DNA from: M3007 sp033764075
GTDB lineage: Bacteria > Bacteroidota > Bacteroidia > Chitinophagales > Saprospiraceae
Reading direction: 5' to 3'
Length of the DNA stretch: 64,000 bases
Assembly: GCA_033764075.1 (NCBI GenBank)
Contig: JANRJH010000039.1
Coordinates: 1-64,000 of the forward strand
Under the pieces are notes generated by a model. That model worked only from the letters and a program-made list of their open reading frames with translations. It was not told the origin of the DNA and searched no databases. Below, piece by piece: positions 51,112 to 61,118 of the stretch (position 1 is the stretch's first letter; the number at the start of each line of letters is the position of its first letter). Made by a program: the position numbers and the translations under genes.

Positions 51112-54100
51112 TTACTCCGCCACGACCTTCACCACTTGTGTTCCATCAACGGTATGTAATTCTGCGAAGTACAAGCCCGGCTGTGCGAAGTCTACCGGAA
51201 GCACATGCGTTCCGGCATTGAAAAAGGCGCGATGTTGGAAGATGGTTCGGCCCCCCACATCGATGACACGGATCAATGCTTCACCTGGCCGCGGCAGGGT
51301 GAAGTGCAGGTTAGTGCGTTCCGGCGCCGGGTTAGGGCGGGCACACAGCGTTGGTGACAGTGCCGACGGGTTGCCAACCGATGTGGAAGCGCTGAGCGTC
51401 AGTACGATCGGCCTGATTTCCATGTCTGCTGTGTACGCCTCGGCAGGCAGCATGTCTTGGTTCAGCTGCAGCACATCGCCCGCCATTTGTCCGCTTTTCC
51501 GGGCGGTGAAGTGGAGGGTGAAAAAGGACGTTCCATCTTCGAGATATTTGCCTTCGGCTTTTGCATACACGGCGCGTAGTTCGCCGTCGGCGGCGTTGAA
51601 TGTGCCAAACTGCTCGGGTCTGAGCAGGCTGCCCTCCGGGGTGGTAATGCCGACAAATGTCAGCGCGTCGATGTCGAATTGCAACACAAACTGGAAGGCC
51701 GCCAAGCCGTGAAAGCCTTCAACGGTTACGGGCAAGTCTACCGCGCTGCCGGCGTGCAAGGGCGCATCCTGACCGTGCAACACCAGCGGCTGCGGACGCA
51801 TGGATGGGTCGGCCCGGGGGGTGGTAACATCGCCAAGTTTGACACCATTGAAGTCGATGTCGGCATCCTGGCCGTTGGCGGAAGCGATGGAAACGCTTTC
51901 CGGAAAGTTCCAGGGAGCATTCGGGTTGGGGAATACATAGCCGGCATCCACGAACCGCCAGGAGGTATTCCAGATGTTATTGGCGTTGGGATTGCCGAGG
52001 AGCGCCTGGGTGATGAGGCCTGCATCGGCAGTGGTGATGCTGTTGCTCTTGTTCACGTCGGCCGCGATACGCGGGTAGGGTGCCCCCAGGGGTGCGTTCC
52101 CGGAGAGGTGCTGCTGGATGCGCGAAGCGTCGGCGGCGGTGACACCGTTGAATTTGTTGATGTTTTTGGTGGGTGTCACGGTGTAGGCGCCGGTCTGTGC
52201 GATGACGATGGTATAATCTCCTGTGGCATCCGTCAGGTCTGCTCCGTTGGAGGGGCCAGTGGCGGTAACGGTGGCGTCTTTTACCCCGGCATTCAGGTTT
52301 TCCCATTCGATGTTGCCGGTAATGCAGAGCTGGACGGTTACCATGGCGTTGTTACCGGCCAGGTTGGTTGTGCAGCCGTCCGACGAGACTGTGAGCAGGT
52401 TCAGCACAACATTGCCCGAGTTGGTCGGCTCGACGGAGGCCGTTCCTCCGGTGAGTGTGGTGTTTTGGCTGCCGCCGCCGTTTATGTTGAAGGTTACGAG
52501 GGCATTGTTGGTGCCGTTGATGGTGAAGGACGCGCCGGGGTTGAGGCATACGGGCGAGGGGCCGGCTTGGACAGATGCTGTGGGCGTCGGTTTGATGCTC
52601 ACGGCGACCGATCCGGTCATGTCTGCCGTGCAGGCATTTCCAGTGTTTGTGGCCACCACGGTGTAGTTGCCGGCGAGTGTTTGGTTGCCGAAGGATATGG
52701 CTACGCCGGTTCCGTTTTCAGGTGTATCGGTATCGCTGTTGTTCCGTTTCAGCTGGTAGCTGACGCCACTCTCCGAGTCCTCCAGGCCCACGGCCACACC
52801 GACGCCGCCGGCACAATACGGGCCACCGCCGGTAACGGAGAAGCTCGTCGGTGTTTGTCGCACGGTGAGTTGGGCTGCGTTGCTTTGGGTGGTGCAGGCG
52901 CCGTTTTCAGAGACCACCAGCCGATACCGGTTTCCGTTTAGGGCGGTGGTCACGTCGTTGAGCATCAGCGTTGCCGAGTTGGCGTTGTTGATGTTGCTGA
53001 AGTTCATTCCGCCGTCGGTGCTCACTTGCCATTGCAGGGCGAGGTCGTTGGCCGGATTGGGTACCCCTTCGGTCACCGCAGGCGCAAACGTCACATCGCT
53101 GCCGGAGCATACGGACTGGTCTTGCAGGGTGCTGATGGTGGGGCTATTAACGTCGGCGCCGACCATCACCGATCCGGTGGCGGTGCAGTTGCGGACAAAA
53201 TCGGTAACCGTCACCTGGTAATTGCCGGAGGGGATGCCGGTGATGGTGGGGGTTGCCGCATTGTTGTTCCACAGATACGCCAGGTTTTTCAGTTCGGTAA
53301 ATGTGCAGGAGGTGTCGTTGGTGCTGAATATTTTCCCCAGGACGTTGTCGTTGTCGTTGAAGGTAGATCCGTCGGCAACGGTGGCGTTGTTGTTGGCGTT
53401 GTTGGCCGCGTTGTTGCCGGTGAAGGTATTTCCCGATCCGCACGTCGACAGCACTGCTTTGGCGTTTGCTTTGCCGTTGACCGATCCGAAGGTGGCGAAG
53501 TCGTACACTCCGATGGCGCCGCCTTTTCCCAGGGCGCTGCCGGAGGCTGTGGCGCTGTTGTTGGTAAACTGGCAGCCTGCGAAGGTGGCCGTGCCGCTGA
53601 CGACGAACACAGCGCCGCCAATACCGGCGCCGTTGCCCCCGGCCCCGGCCCCGGCTGCAGTGCCGCCAAAGCCGCCGCTGCCGTTGGAACCGCCCGATAC
53701 GCCGCCTTTGCCGCCGCCGCCGCCGTAACCGCCATTACCGCCGTTGCCACCGTTTTCACCCGAGCCGGAATCCGTATTGCCGCCGCCGCCGCCACCGCCG
53801 CCGAAGCCGCCATTGCCGCCTGCGGCGCCCGGGTTGTCGAATTCAGCGATCAACCCGCCGCCGCCGCCGCCGCCGCCGCCGCCTGTCCCGCCGTTGCCGC
53901 CGGGGGACGCAGGAATATCTCCTTCGCCATTGAAAACAGTGCCCCCTCCGCCTGCGCCGCCGTTTGGTGCGCCGCCGCCGCCGCCGTTGCCCCCGCGGGC
54001 GCCTGGAGGGCCATTGCCTGCGCCGCCGTTGCCCCCGTTGGTATTGAGGCCGCCGCCGCCGCCACCGCCGAATTTTTCGCTGTTGTTGGCTGCACCGCCG

Positions 54101-56124
54101 ACACCGCCGACGGCCTGGTTGCCTTCAAAGTGTACATTGCTGATGTTCAGCACCACGCTGTTGTTGGCGCTTTCGAGCACCAGAACGGCGCCGCCGGCGC
54201 CCAGGCCGCCACCGCCACCCGAGGCGCCGCCGTCGCCGCCTTTGGCACGGCCATTGAGCAGCCGGAAACCGTTCATGTTGACCCGGCCCTTGCTGACGAA
54301 AAAGATGCGCGTGTTGTTGTTGCCGCTGATGGTCAGGGATGCTGCTCCCGGACCACGGATGACCATGTTGTTTTTGATTTCGATCTGGCTGCCCACCGTG
54401 ATGGTTTGGCCGTTCAGGCCTGCCGAAAATTCGATGGCGGACTCGCCGCTGTTCACCGCGTTGGCCTCTTCGATGGCGGCGCGCAGGGTGCAGTTGCCGG
54501 AACCGTTGTTGCAGAAGCCGTCGCCCGGGTTGCTGTCGCCGCCGTCGCCGGTGTTGTTGACGATGAACGTCGGCGCCGGGAAGGTGAATGCGTTAAAGGA
54601 GGTGAAGCTGCAGGCAGGGTCGCTGGTGGAGAAGGCCTTGCCGAACACGTCTTCATTGTCGTTGACGGTAGTTCCGTCGGTCACGAGCCCGTTGTTGTTG
54701 GCGTTGGTGGCGGCTGCGCTGCCGGAGAAGCTGTTGCCGCCGTTGCAGGTGGACAGGGTGAGTTTGGCGTTGGACTTGCCGTCGACGGCGCCGTAGGTGG
54801 CGTAGTTGTACACCGCTATGGCGCCGCCTTTGCCCTGGGCGCCGGTTCCGCCGGTGGCGCTGTTGTTGTTGAGATCGGTGTTGGCCAGGGTCACATTGCC
54901 GCTCACCACGAAGATGGCGCCGCCAAAGCCGGCCCCGTTGCCGCCTGTGTTGGCGGCCGGCGCCGAGGCGCCGAAGCCGCTGCTTCCGCCAGTGCCGGTA
55001 GGCGAGCCTACGCCGCCGCCCACGCCGCCGCCGCCGCCGAAGCCGCCATTGCCGCCGTTGCCGGCCCTTTCACCGGAGCCGGAATCCGTGTTTCCGCCGC
55101 CACCGCCGCCACCGCCGAAGCCGCCTTGTCCCCCGTCTGCTGCCGGGTTGTCAAACTCGGCAATTAGTCCGCCGCCACCGCCGCCGCCGCCGCCGCCGAA
55201 GCCGCCGCCGAAGCCGTCGGCCGCCGGTGTGTCGCCCTCAACGAACAAAGCCCCGGCGCCGCCGCCACCGCCGTTCAGCGGTCCGCCGCCACCACCGTTG
55301 CCGCCCCGGGTAAACGGCCCACCTGATCCGGCGCCGGCGTCGCCATTGCCGCCATTGCCGTTGATGCCGCCGCCGCCGCCGCCGCCCTGCTTGGGGGTGG
55401 TATTCCAGGCCGCGCCGGCGCCACCGGTTGCCTGGCAATTATCGATTTGGGTGTTGCTTATTTTCAGGTCTATGAGGCCCGTTGCGCCCTCATGCACCAA
55501 AAAAGCCGCGCCGGCGCCCAGGCCACCGCCGCCGCCTGCCGTTCCGCCGTCGCCGCCCTTGGCTCTGCCCGCGGTCAGGCGCAGGCCGTCGATCCCAATA
55601 CGGCCATTGGTGACGTAGAACAGCCGGGTTGCGTTGTTGCCGCTGATGGTCAGGTTGGCACTTCCCGGCCCGCGAATGATCATATTGGCCGAGAGTTGGA
55701 TCGGGCTGCCCAGGGTGATGGTTTGTCCGTTCAGGTTTCCGGCGAACCCGATGATGGTACGGTCGCGCAGGTTGGCCTCCTGCACGGCTGCCCGGAAGGT
55801 GCAGTTGCCGTTGCCGTCGGCACAAAAGCCGTCGCCCGGGCTGGCATCTCCGTTGTCTGCGGTGGAATTGACGACAAAGTCCGGCGTCTCCACGGCGATC
55901 ACCGTGGCAGAGCCGTCGTTGGTGCCGGTGCAAGTGGAGTTGTCCGTTTGAAAAGTCAGGTTAAAACATCCGGAAGGAGGGGCTTTGGCCTCCAGCGGAA
56001 TACCCGGGGTATTCTGTGCCGGGAGTAGCAGTGAACAGGAAAACAGCGCAACGCCCGCCCAGGCGCGCAAGACCGCACGTATGGGCAGGCAGTTCTTCAT
56101 CCGATCAAAAAAACGACTTTTCAT
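51112..56124 (-). CDS. Giant glycine-rich T9SS surface protein with duplicated CSLREA-like/Gly-rich blocks
   Basis: 1670 residues. It starts with a signal peptide (about 1-37). Two tandem blocks follow (about 85-490 and 520-960). Each opens with a CSLREA-like segment (NCTFRAAVQEAN and NCTLRAAIEEAN), continues with a parallel-beta region (NMIIRGPG...LTISGNN) and then a long Gly-rich tract full of poly-Gly runs. Ig-like/SprB-like beta domains come next (about 990-1300), then a dockerin-like pair (TAADASRIQQHLSG and DVNKSNSITTADAGLI, about 1320-1385), a cohesin-like domain (about 1460-1560) and a type A T9SS sorting domain (about 1595-1670). It is probably an exported adhesin or matrix protein. 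Confidence 0.88.
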   Translation of the reverse strand: MKSRFFDRMKNCLPIRAVLRAWAGVALFSCSLLLPAQNTPGIPLEAKAPPSGCFNLTFQTDNSTCTGTNDGSATVIAVETPDFVVNSTADNGDASPGDGFCADGNGNCTFRAAVQEANLRDRTIIGFAGNLNGQTITLGSPIQLSANMIIRGPGSANLTISGNNATRLFYVTNGRIGIDGLRLTAGRAKGGDGGTAGGGGGLGAGAAFLVHEGATGLIDLKISNTQIDNCQATGGAGAAWNTTPKQGGGGGGGINGNGGNGDAGAGSGGPFTRGGNGGGGGPLNGGGGGAGALFVEGDTPAADGFGGGFGGGGGGGGGGLIAEFDNPAADGGQGGFGGGGGGGGNTDSGSGERAGNGGNGGFGGGGGVGGGVGSPTGTGGSSGFGASAPAANTGGNGAGFGGAIFVVSGNVTLANTDLNNNSATGGTGAQGKGGAIAVYNYATYGAVDGKSNAKLTLSTCNGGNSFSGSAAATNANNNGLVTDGTTVNDNEDVFGKAFSTSDPACSFTSFNAFTFPAPTFIVNNTGDGGDSNPGDGFCNNGSGNCTLRAAIEEANAVNSGESAIEFSAGLNGQTITVGSQIEIKNNMVIRGPGAASLTISGNNNTRIFFVSKGRVNMNGFRLLNGRAKGGDGGASGGGGGLGAGGAVLVLESANNSVVLNISNVHFEGNQAVGGVGGAANNSEKFGGGGGGGLNTNGGNGGAGNGPPGARGGNGGGGGAPNGGAGGGGTVFNGEGDIPASPGGNGGTGGGGGGGGGGLIAEFDNPGAAGGNGGFGGGGGGGGNTDSGSGENGGNGGNGGYGGGGGKGGVSGGSNGSGGFGGTAAGAGAGGNGAGIGGAVFVVSGTATFAGCQFTNNSATASGSALGKGGAIGVYDFATFGSVNGKANAKAVLSTCGSGNTFTGNNAANNANNNATVADGSTFNDNDNVLGKIFSTNDTSCTFTELKNLAYLWNNNAATPTITGIPSGNYQVTVTDFVRNCTATGSVMVGADVNSPTISTLQDQSVCSGSDVTFAPAVTEGVPNPANDLALQWQVSTDGGMNFSNINNANSATLMLNDVTTALNGNRYRLVVSENGACTTQSNAAQLTVRQTPTSFSVTGGGPYCAGGVGVAVGLEDSESGVSYQLKRNNSDTDTPENGTGVAISFGNQTLAGNYTVVATNTGNACTADMTGSVAVSIKPTPTASVQAGPSPVCLNPGASFTINGTNNALVTFNINGGGSQNTTLTGGTASVEPTNSGNVVLNLLTVSSDGCTTNLAGNNAMVTVQLCITGNIEWENLNAGVKDATVTATGPSNGADLTDATGDYTIVIAQTGAYTVTPTKNINKFNGVTAADASRIQQHLSGNAPLGAPYPRIAADVNKSNSITTADAGLITQALLGNPNANNIWNTSWRFVDAGYVFPNPNAPWNFPESVSIASANGQDADIDFNGVKLGDVTTPRADPSMRPQPLVLHGQDAPLHAGSAVDLPVTVEGFHGLAAFQFVLQFDIDALTFVGITTPEGSLLRPEQFGTFNAADGELRAVYAKAEGKYLEDGTSFFTLHFTARKSGQMAGDVLQLNQDMLPAEAYTADMEIRPIVLTLSASTSVGNPSALSPTLCARPNPAPERTNLHFTLPRPGEALIRVIDVGGRTIFQHRAFFNAGTHVLPVDFAQPGLYFAELHTVDGTQVVKVVAE

Positions 56125-56296
56125 GGCAGTAACAATATGCTTACGGGAAATGATGGAAAACCAATGGCATTTTTAACCAAGTGCCTGCAAATCAAGGGTG
56201 AAAGGTATTGCTAACTTTTTGATTTACCAATACTGCCGGGCTTTCAATGTGGATGACGGCCCAATTTTTTTAGTTGGTCATATACCGCCAAAACAA

Positions 56297-56331
56297 AGGC
56301 CGCCCCACGAGTCAAACTCGTGGGACGGCCT
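56297..56331 (-). terminator. Hairpin terminator of rpsA (dispersed palindrome family)
   Basis: A 16-bp stem (56297-56312 with 56316-56331, one mismatch) with a 3-base loop. On the minus strand it is followed by TTGTTTT, suiting termination of rpsA 38 bp after its stop. Its core resembles the palindrome at 38426-38457. The rest of the 244-bp gap up to 56125-56368 shows no gene. Confidence 0.8.
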
Positions 56332-56368
56332 CATGCTATCCTGTCCTGTTGTTCAGGGTGAGCGCCGA

Positions 56369-58567
56369 CTACTTGTCGTCGTCCTCCCGGAATTGTTCTT
56401 TCAATTGCGCGAGTGCAGCGAGGTCGCCGAGGGTTTCCTTTTCGACTTTTTTCTGCACGTCGTTGACGGCGTCCTGTGTTTCGGCGCGCTCTTTATCGCG
56501 TTCGGCGCGCACGGCCTGGTCGGCTTTGTACTTCAGATCTTCGAGGTAGCGGGTGTGCGACACCAGGATGCGGCGGTCGTCTTTATTGAACTCGATGACC
56601 TTCACGGTGACCGTTTCGCCCTCATCGACCATCTGGCCGTCGTCTTTGCGGATGTGTTTGGCGGGTGCGAAGGCTTCCAGGCCGTCGGGCAGTTGGAAGG
56701 TGGCGCCCTTATCGTCGCGTTTCAGCACGGTAGCCTCGTGGTAGGAGCCTTGCGGGTAAAGCGCCGCGTAGGTATCCCACGGGTTTTCGAGGATCTGTTT
56801 GTGGCCCAGGCTGATCTGGCGTTTGTCCTTGTCGATGTCGAGCACGATCACTTCCAGTTCATCGCCCACCTTGGTGAACTCGCTGGGGTGTGCGTAGCGC
56901 TTGGTCCAGGAGAGGTCGGAGATGTGAATCATGCCGCCTACGCCTTCAGACAGTTCGACGAAGATGCCGTAGTTGGTCAGGTTTTTCACCACGCCCTTGT
57001 GACGGCTGCCGATGGGGAAGGCGTTTTCGATCTCGCTCCAGGGGTCGGCGGTGAGTTGCTTGACGGACAGCGACATTTTGCGGTCGTTGCGGTCGATGGT
57101 CACCACGCGTGCCTGGATTTCTTCGCCGAGGTTGAAGAACTCCTTGGCGGGCACGTTCTGGTTGCCCCAGCTGATCTCGCTGATGTGGATGAGGCCTTCG
57201 ACGCCGGGCATAATTTCTACGAATGCGCCGTAGTCTTCGATGTTCACCACGCGGCCGGTAACGACGGCGCCCTCAGTGACGTCTTCGGGCAGCACTTCCC
57301 ACGGGTGCGGGGTGAGCTGCTTGAGGCCGAGGCTGATGCGTTTTTTGTTCTCGTCGAAGTCCAGCACAACCACGTTGATGCGTTGGTTGAGTGCGAGCAC
57401 TTCGCTCGGGTGGCCGATGCGGCCCCAGGAGATGTCGGTGATGTAGAGCAGGCCGTCGACGCCACCCAGGTCGAGGAATGCCCCGAAGTCGGTGATGTTT
57501 TTGACGATGCCCTCGAGCACCTGACCTTTTTCGAGGCTGGCGAGGATCTGTTCGCGTTGCTCCGCCAGGTCGCTTTCGATGAGCGCCTTGTGGCTTACCA
57601 CGGCGTTCTTGATCTGTTCGTTGATCTTCACGACCTTGAACTCCATGGTTTTACCCACGTACTGGTCGTAGTCGATCACCGGCTTGATGTCGATCTGCGA
57701 GCCGGGGAGGAAGGTTTCCAGTCCGCTGCAATCGGCGATCAGACCGCCTTTGGTTTTGCTGATGATGACACCGCTGATGATGGTGCCGTTCTTGTAGGAG
57801 TCCACGATGCTTTCCCAGGCGCGCAGGATCTTGGCTTTTTTGCGCGACAGGCCGAGCTGGCCCTGTGCGTTCTCCTGGCTTTCCACGTACACCTCCACCA
57901 TGTCGCCGGAGGCGAGTTGGGGCATGTCGCGGAATTCGTTGAGGGACACGAGGCCGTCGCTCTTGTAGTTGATGTCGAGCACGACATCGCTGGAGCCGAT
58001 GGCGCTCACGCGGCCTCTGATGATCTCGTTTTCGTTGACGCTGCGCAGGGTTGCTTCGTACTCAGCGAGCATGGTGCTGAACTCACCGGGCGTGTACACC
58101 TGGGCGCCGCGTTTGTCGACGTTCCAGTTGAAGTCGTCGTGGGCGCCGCCGGCCTGGATGATTTCGCCCAGGGGCAGTTCCAGTTCGTCTTCGTCGTCTT
58201 CAACGGGCTCGGTGTCGTCGTCGCTCGGGCGCGAGGCCGTCATGGGCAACTCTTCGTCGTCGGACGGCAGGGGGAGCAGGTCGTCGACCTCTTCGGTGTC
58301 CATGGGAGCCTCCTCTTCTTCGGCGTCTTCCGTTTCCGCTACAGGCAGGTCTTCTTCGGTCGTTTCTGCGGTGATTTCGGCAGCGGTCTCTTCTGCCACT
58401 GCGGTGATCTCGGGAGCAGTTTCCTCAACTGCTTCGCTGACCTCGGCGGCGACTTCTTCGATGACGGTGGGCGTTTCCGAAGATGCTGCCTCGACTTCCG
58501 GCGTTTCTACTGTTTCCACCGGCGTTTCAGATTCCTGGTTGGGGTCTTTTTCGTCGTCAATAATCAT
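56369..58567 (-). CDS. rpsA: 30S ribosomal protein S1 with long acidic N-terminal extension
   Basis: 732 residues from the ATG at 58567 (MIIDDEKDPNQE); a 19-residue leader further upstream is rejected. Residues 1 to about 165 are a low-complexity Glu/Thr/Val/Ala-rich acidic stretch. Six S1 RNA-binding motifs follow, the best marked by GIVKNITDFGAFLDLGGVDG, GRVVNIEDYGAFVEI and GVVKNLTNYGIFVEL. S1 helps mRNA bind the 30S subunit, and this matters in a phylum with few Shine-Dalgarno sites. E. coli S1 has 557 residues without such an acidic head. A promoter lies at 58666-58697. Confidence 0.95.
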   Translation of the reverse strand: MIIDDEKDPNQESETPVETVETPEVEAASSETPTVIEEVAAEVSEAVEETAPEITAVAEETAAEITAETTEEDLPVAETEDAEEEEAPMDTEEVDDLLPLPSDDEELPMTASRPSDDDTEPVEDDEDELELPLGEIIQAGGAHDDFNWNVDKRGAQVYTPGEFSTMLAEYEATLRSVNENEIIRGRVSAIGSSDVVLDINYKSDGLVSLNEFRDMPQLASGDMVEVYVESQENAQGQLGLSRKKAKILRAWESIVDSYKNGTIISGVIISKTKGGLIADCSGLETFLPGSQIDIKPVIDYDQYVGKTMEFKVVKINEQIKNAVVSHKALIESDLAEQREQILASLEKGQVLEGIVKNITDFGAFLDLGGVDGLLYITDISWGRIGHPSEVLALNQRINVVVLDFDENKKRISLGLKQLTPHPWEVLPEDVTEGAVVTGRVVNIEDYGAFVEIMPGVEGLIHISEISWGNQNVPAKEFFNLGEEIQARVVTIDRNDRKMSLSVKQLTADPWSEIENAFPIGSRHKGVVKNLTNYGIFVELSEGVGGMIHISDLSWTKRYAHPSEFTKVGDELEVIVLDIDKDKRQISLGHKQILENPWDTYAALYPQGSYHEATVLKRDDKGATFQLPDGLEAFAPAKHIRKDDGQMVDEGETVTVKVIEFNKDDRRILVSHTRYLEDLKYKADQAVRAERDKERAETQDAVNDVQKKVEKETLGDLAALAQLKEQFREDDDK

Positions 58568-58665
58568 GATAAAAAAGGCGGTCTTGGGGGTGGGTTTGGT
58601 TTGCACTGTATGGATTAGCAACACTTCGGGACGTTGCTAGTGCCCCTGCTTTGGTAAAGCGGGCG

Positions 58666-58697
58666 CAAAGTTAAGGGGTTTGGTTGGAATGTGCAAG
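58666..58697 (-). promoter_or_regulatory. Predicted promoter of rpsA
   Basis: On the minus strand CTTG (58697-58694), 20-bp spacer, TAACTTTG (58673-58666). This gives a start near 58659 and a leader of about 92 bases. Confidence 0.6.
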
Positions 58698-58707
58698 CGA
58701 ATGTTCC

Positions 58708-60267
58708 CTATTGTCCTGCACGCCGGTACTTTTTTTTCTCCTCCAGCGCTTTTTGTTTGTATACGTTTTGCAAATGATGGTTTGGCTTCCGGCATAAAAA
58801 AACGGTTACACCCGATTCTCTGAAATACGGGTTGTCTACGGCGCCCACTGCGGAGCAGGTATCAAACAACCGATCCAATCCGGCGATTTCACGGTGTATG
58901 TAGATGAGGGGTGCTGGCGCGATTGTGTCCGGCGCCCATTGGGCGTAACTGTCCAAAAAGGTAATGGCTTCCGGCAAGTTGTACTTTTTGCCATAAAAAT
59001 GAACGGCACCGGCATATCCGTAATTTCTTTCCGCATAAATGGTGCAGTTATGTCGCTCATTTTCCGGAATTTGCAGGTACGCATTGTTTACCAGCCGGAC
59101 CAGCTCCGTCCAGCCGGTCATATCGGAAAACACCTGCGATACAGGGTGTATGCTGCCGTCTTCCCAGCGTGAAAACGGATGGGAAACCCACTGGCCGGTA
59201 TGGCGGGCATATTCGTTCAATTTATCGAACGGCAACAACGGAAGCGCAAAAGGCAGGGTTAACAATGAGGAGAAAACAATAATAACCAACGCCAAATAAT
59301 TAATCATTTCCAGCTTTTTCGTGCCGTATTTTTCAAATACATAGCCACCCAGTGCAAACAACACCGGGATAAACCCAAGAAAATAATACGCCTTGCCTTT
59401 GAAACCAATGCATAAACCTAAAATGAACAAGGCCGTGATGCTTATGTACCGGTATTGTTTTTCCTGTTCAACCACCAAAACCACCAGCAAGCCGGTCAGC
59501 CAAAAAAAAGTGGATATATAATTCAGATCAAATAAATCAATCAAAAAATGGCGAAGGGTCATATGGACCATCTGGCTTTTCCCCAGTTCGCTGATGTGGT
59601 AAAAAACCGGCCAGCCATGCGCATATTGCCAGTATATGTTTGGCGAAATAACCAGGATGCCGGCCAGCACACCGACCAAAAAATGTTTATGGACGATGAT
59701 TTTTCTGTTGCCACCCAACAGGATGCCCATAAGAAAACCGGCCATCAAATACAGTACGAGGTATTTATTCAAAAATGCCAAACCGCTTGTGATTCCGAGG
59801 GGTATCCAAATTTTTGGATTATCCTCTTTTATCATCTTTATAAAAAGGAAAGCAATCAGGCACCAAAAGAATTGATCGAACACATTGACGGTAAATAGCG
59901 TGTCGAAGAGCAAAAAGCCGGGCGACAACAGAAAACACGAACAGGCCAGGACAAGGGCAAGTGCTTTTCCGCCAAGTGTTTCTATGATTTTTGCCACGAT
60001 CACGATCGTCGTGGCGCCCAGCAGCGCGGGCAGTAACCGTATCCCGAAAACGGAATGCCCAAATACCCATTTGATCAAAAAAGCGACCCATCCAATAAAC
60101 GGTGGAACGGATGCGTACCCCAAACTGAGGTGATCGCCCTGGTTGAAATACAGCATTTCGTCGCGATGCAACTCGTAGTTTGTATTCGTTGCCCAATGCA
60201 AAACGAGTTTGAGGAACACAAATGCGAGGGTTATTTGCCGGTAGTTGTTTTTTAACAGGGGTGGCAT
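58708..60267 (-). CDS. GT39-type membrane glycosyltransferase
   Basis: 519 residues. Two loop motifs near the N-terminus, ELHRDEMLYF and GYASVPPFIGWVAF, are typical of the ArnT/PMT-like GT39 family, with the catalytic acidic residue in the first loop. About eleven membrane segments follow, then a soluble C-terminal part of about 150 residues. Such enzymes move a sugar from a polyprenyl-phosphate carrier to lipid or protein outside the inner membrane. Base composition is visibly AT-richer than the neighbours, as for the GH16 gene, which suggests transfer. It is separated by 38 bp from the membrane protein gene upstream. Confidence 0.87.
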   Translation of the reverse strand: MPPLLKNNYRQITLAFVFLKLVLHWATNTNYELHRDEMLYFNQGDHLSLGYASVPPFIGWVAFLIKWVFGHSVFGIRLLPALLGATTIVIVAKIIETLGGKALALVLACSCFLLSPGFLLFDTLFTVNVFDQFFWCLIAFLFIKMIKEDNPKIWIPLGITSGLAFLNKYLVLYLMAGFLMGILLGGNRKIIVHKHFLVGVLAGILVISPNIYWQYAHGWPVFYHISELGKSQMVHMTLRHFLIDLFDLNYISTFFWLTGLLVVLVVEQEKQYRYISITALFILGLCIGFKGKAYYFLGFIPVLFALGGYVFEKYGTKKLEMINYLALVIIVFSSLLTLPFALPLLPFDKLNEYARHTGQWVSHPFSRWEDGSIHPVSQVFSDMTGWTELVRLVNNAYLQIPENERHNCTIYAERNYGYAGAVHFYGKKYNLPEAITFLDSYAQWAPDTIAPAPLIYIHREIAGLDRLFDTCSAVGAVDNPYFRESGVTVFLCRKPNHHLQNVYKQKALEEKKKYRRAGQ

Positions 60268-60305
60268 GGTTTGCGTATCGGTCGGGTGTTTCAGGGGAAC
60301 AGGCT

Positions 60306-61118
60306 CTAAGGGCGGACTACGCGCTTGCCGGCGTAATAAACTTGTCCGCTATGGCGGTCTTCTATCAAATAGTAATATAACCCCGGCGCCAGGTCAACCT
60401 GCTTGCGGACAAGCAGCTGGAATGTGTCGTTTTTTGCCGATTGAATTGAAAAAGCACCCGTGTACAAACTTTGGCCGGCTTCATAAGCCTTCGGGTTGTT
60501 GGAAAAAAGTTGCCACTGCAAGGCGTTAATCTGTTCGGGGGTGGCACGGGCGACTGCTTCCAGCAAAAGTCGGGTTTGGCCATTTTTTTGGCGGGCAAGC
60601 ACCGATTGCTGGTCGGGCGGGACAACCCATTGAAAACCGTCGGGAGCGGTGGATCGGTAACCGCCGGCATCAATGAGGTACTCCAGTGCCGGGTTGGGCT
60701 TCAGGTTTGCCGCAATGGGCATTGACCTGGAGGGCGCCGATGGGTCGACGTCCGGCAGGGGGAGCGTGTCGGACGTATTCGGCAGTGCCGGCATGTTGGG
60801 TTGGGTATTTTCCGGTACGGGTGTCCGGATGGGCGCTTCCGTTGCCATGAAGTAGCGCCAGGCGAGTAACGCGGCGCCCAGCACAAGCACACCGGTCAGC
60901 CACCACCTGTACCGACGGTAGGGCCTCCGGTTGGGGAGGGTCTGTGCGTCGAACCCCCTGGCCGCCTTGATGCGCAGGCGGGCCGCTGCTATCTCGTCCC
61001 GTATGGCGGGGTTGAGCAGCATATCGGCGAGGTACTCATCCAGTTCACGGCCTTGCATTTGGCCGAGCACAAACCGTTCGGCAGCTTCTGCCTGTGCAAG
61101 CGGGTTTACAGGCTCCAT
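60306..61118 (-). CDS. One-pass membrane protein coupled to a sigma factor (possible anti-sigma)
   Basis: 270 residues. A cytosolic N-terminal helical part (1-70) is followed by one membrane segment (about 72-90, WWLTGVLVLGAALLAWRYF), a Pro-rich linker, and an extracytoplasmic C-terminal domain ending in a YYYLIEDRHSGQVYYAGK beta strand pair that resembles T9SS-type tails. The start overlaps the end of the sigma gene by 13 bp. The plan fits an anti-sigma factor, but no zinc HxxxCxxC motif is seen, so that role is an inference from gene order. Confidence 0.65.
   Translation of the reverse strand: MEPVNPLAQAEAAERFVLGQMQGRELDEYLADMLLNPAIRDEIAAARLRIKAARGFDAQTLPNRRPYRRYRWWLTGVLVLGAALLAWRYFMATEAPIRTPVPENTQPNMPALPNTSDTLPLPDVDPSAPSRSMPIAANLKPNPALEYLIDAGGYRSTAPDGFQWVVPPDQQSVLARQKNGQTRLLLEAVARATPEQINALQWQLFSNNPKAYEAGQSLYTGAFSIQSAKNDTFQLLVRKQVDLAPGLYYYLIEDRHSGQVYYAGKRVVRP

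Noticed and set aside
53026..55167. Plus-strand Ala-rich and Pro-rich frames opposite the giant gene
   Set aside because: They are translations of the reverse of poly-Gly coding repeats (GCC/CCG codons) and carry no start region or signal peptide.
56198..58618. Plus-strand 806-codon open frame antisense to rpsA
   Set aside because: Shadow of the S1 gene; low-complexity Phe/Val/Asp translation.
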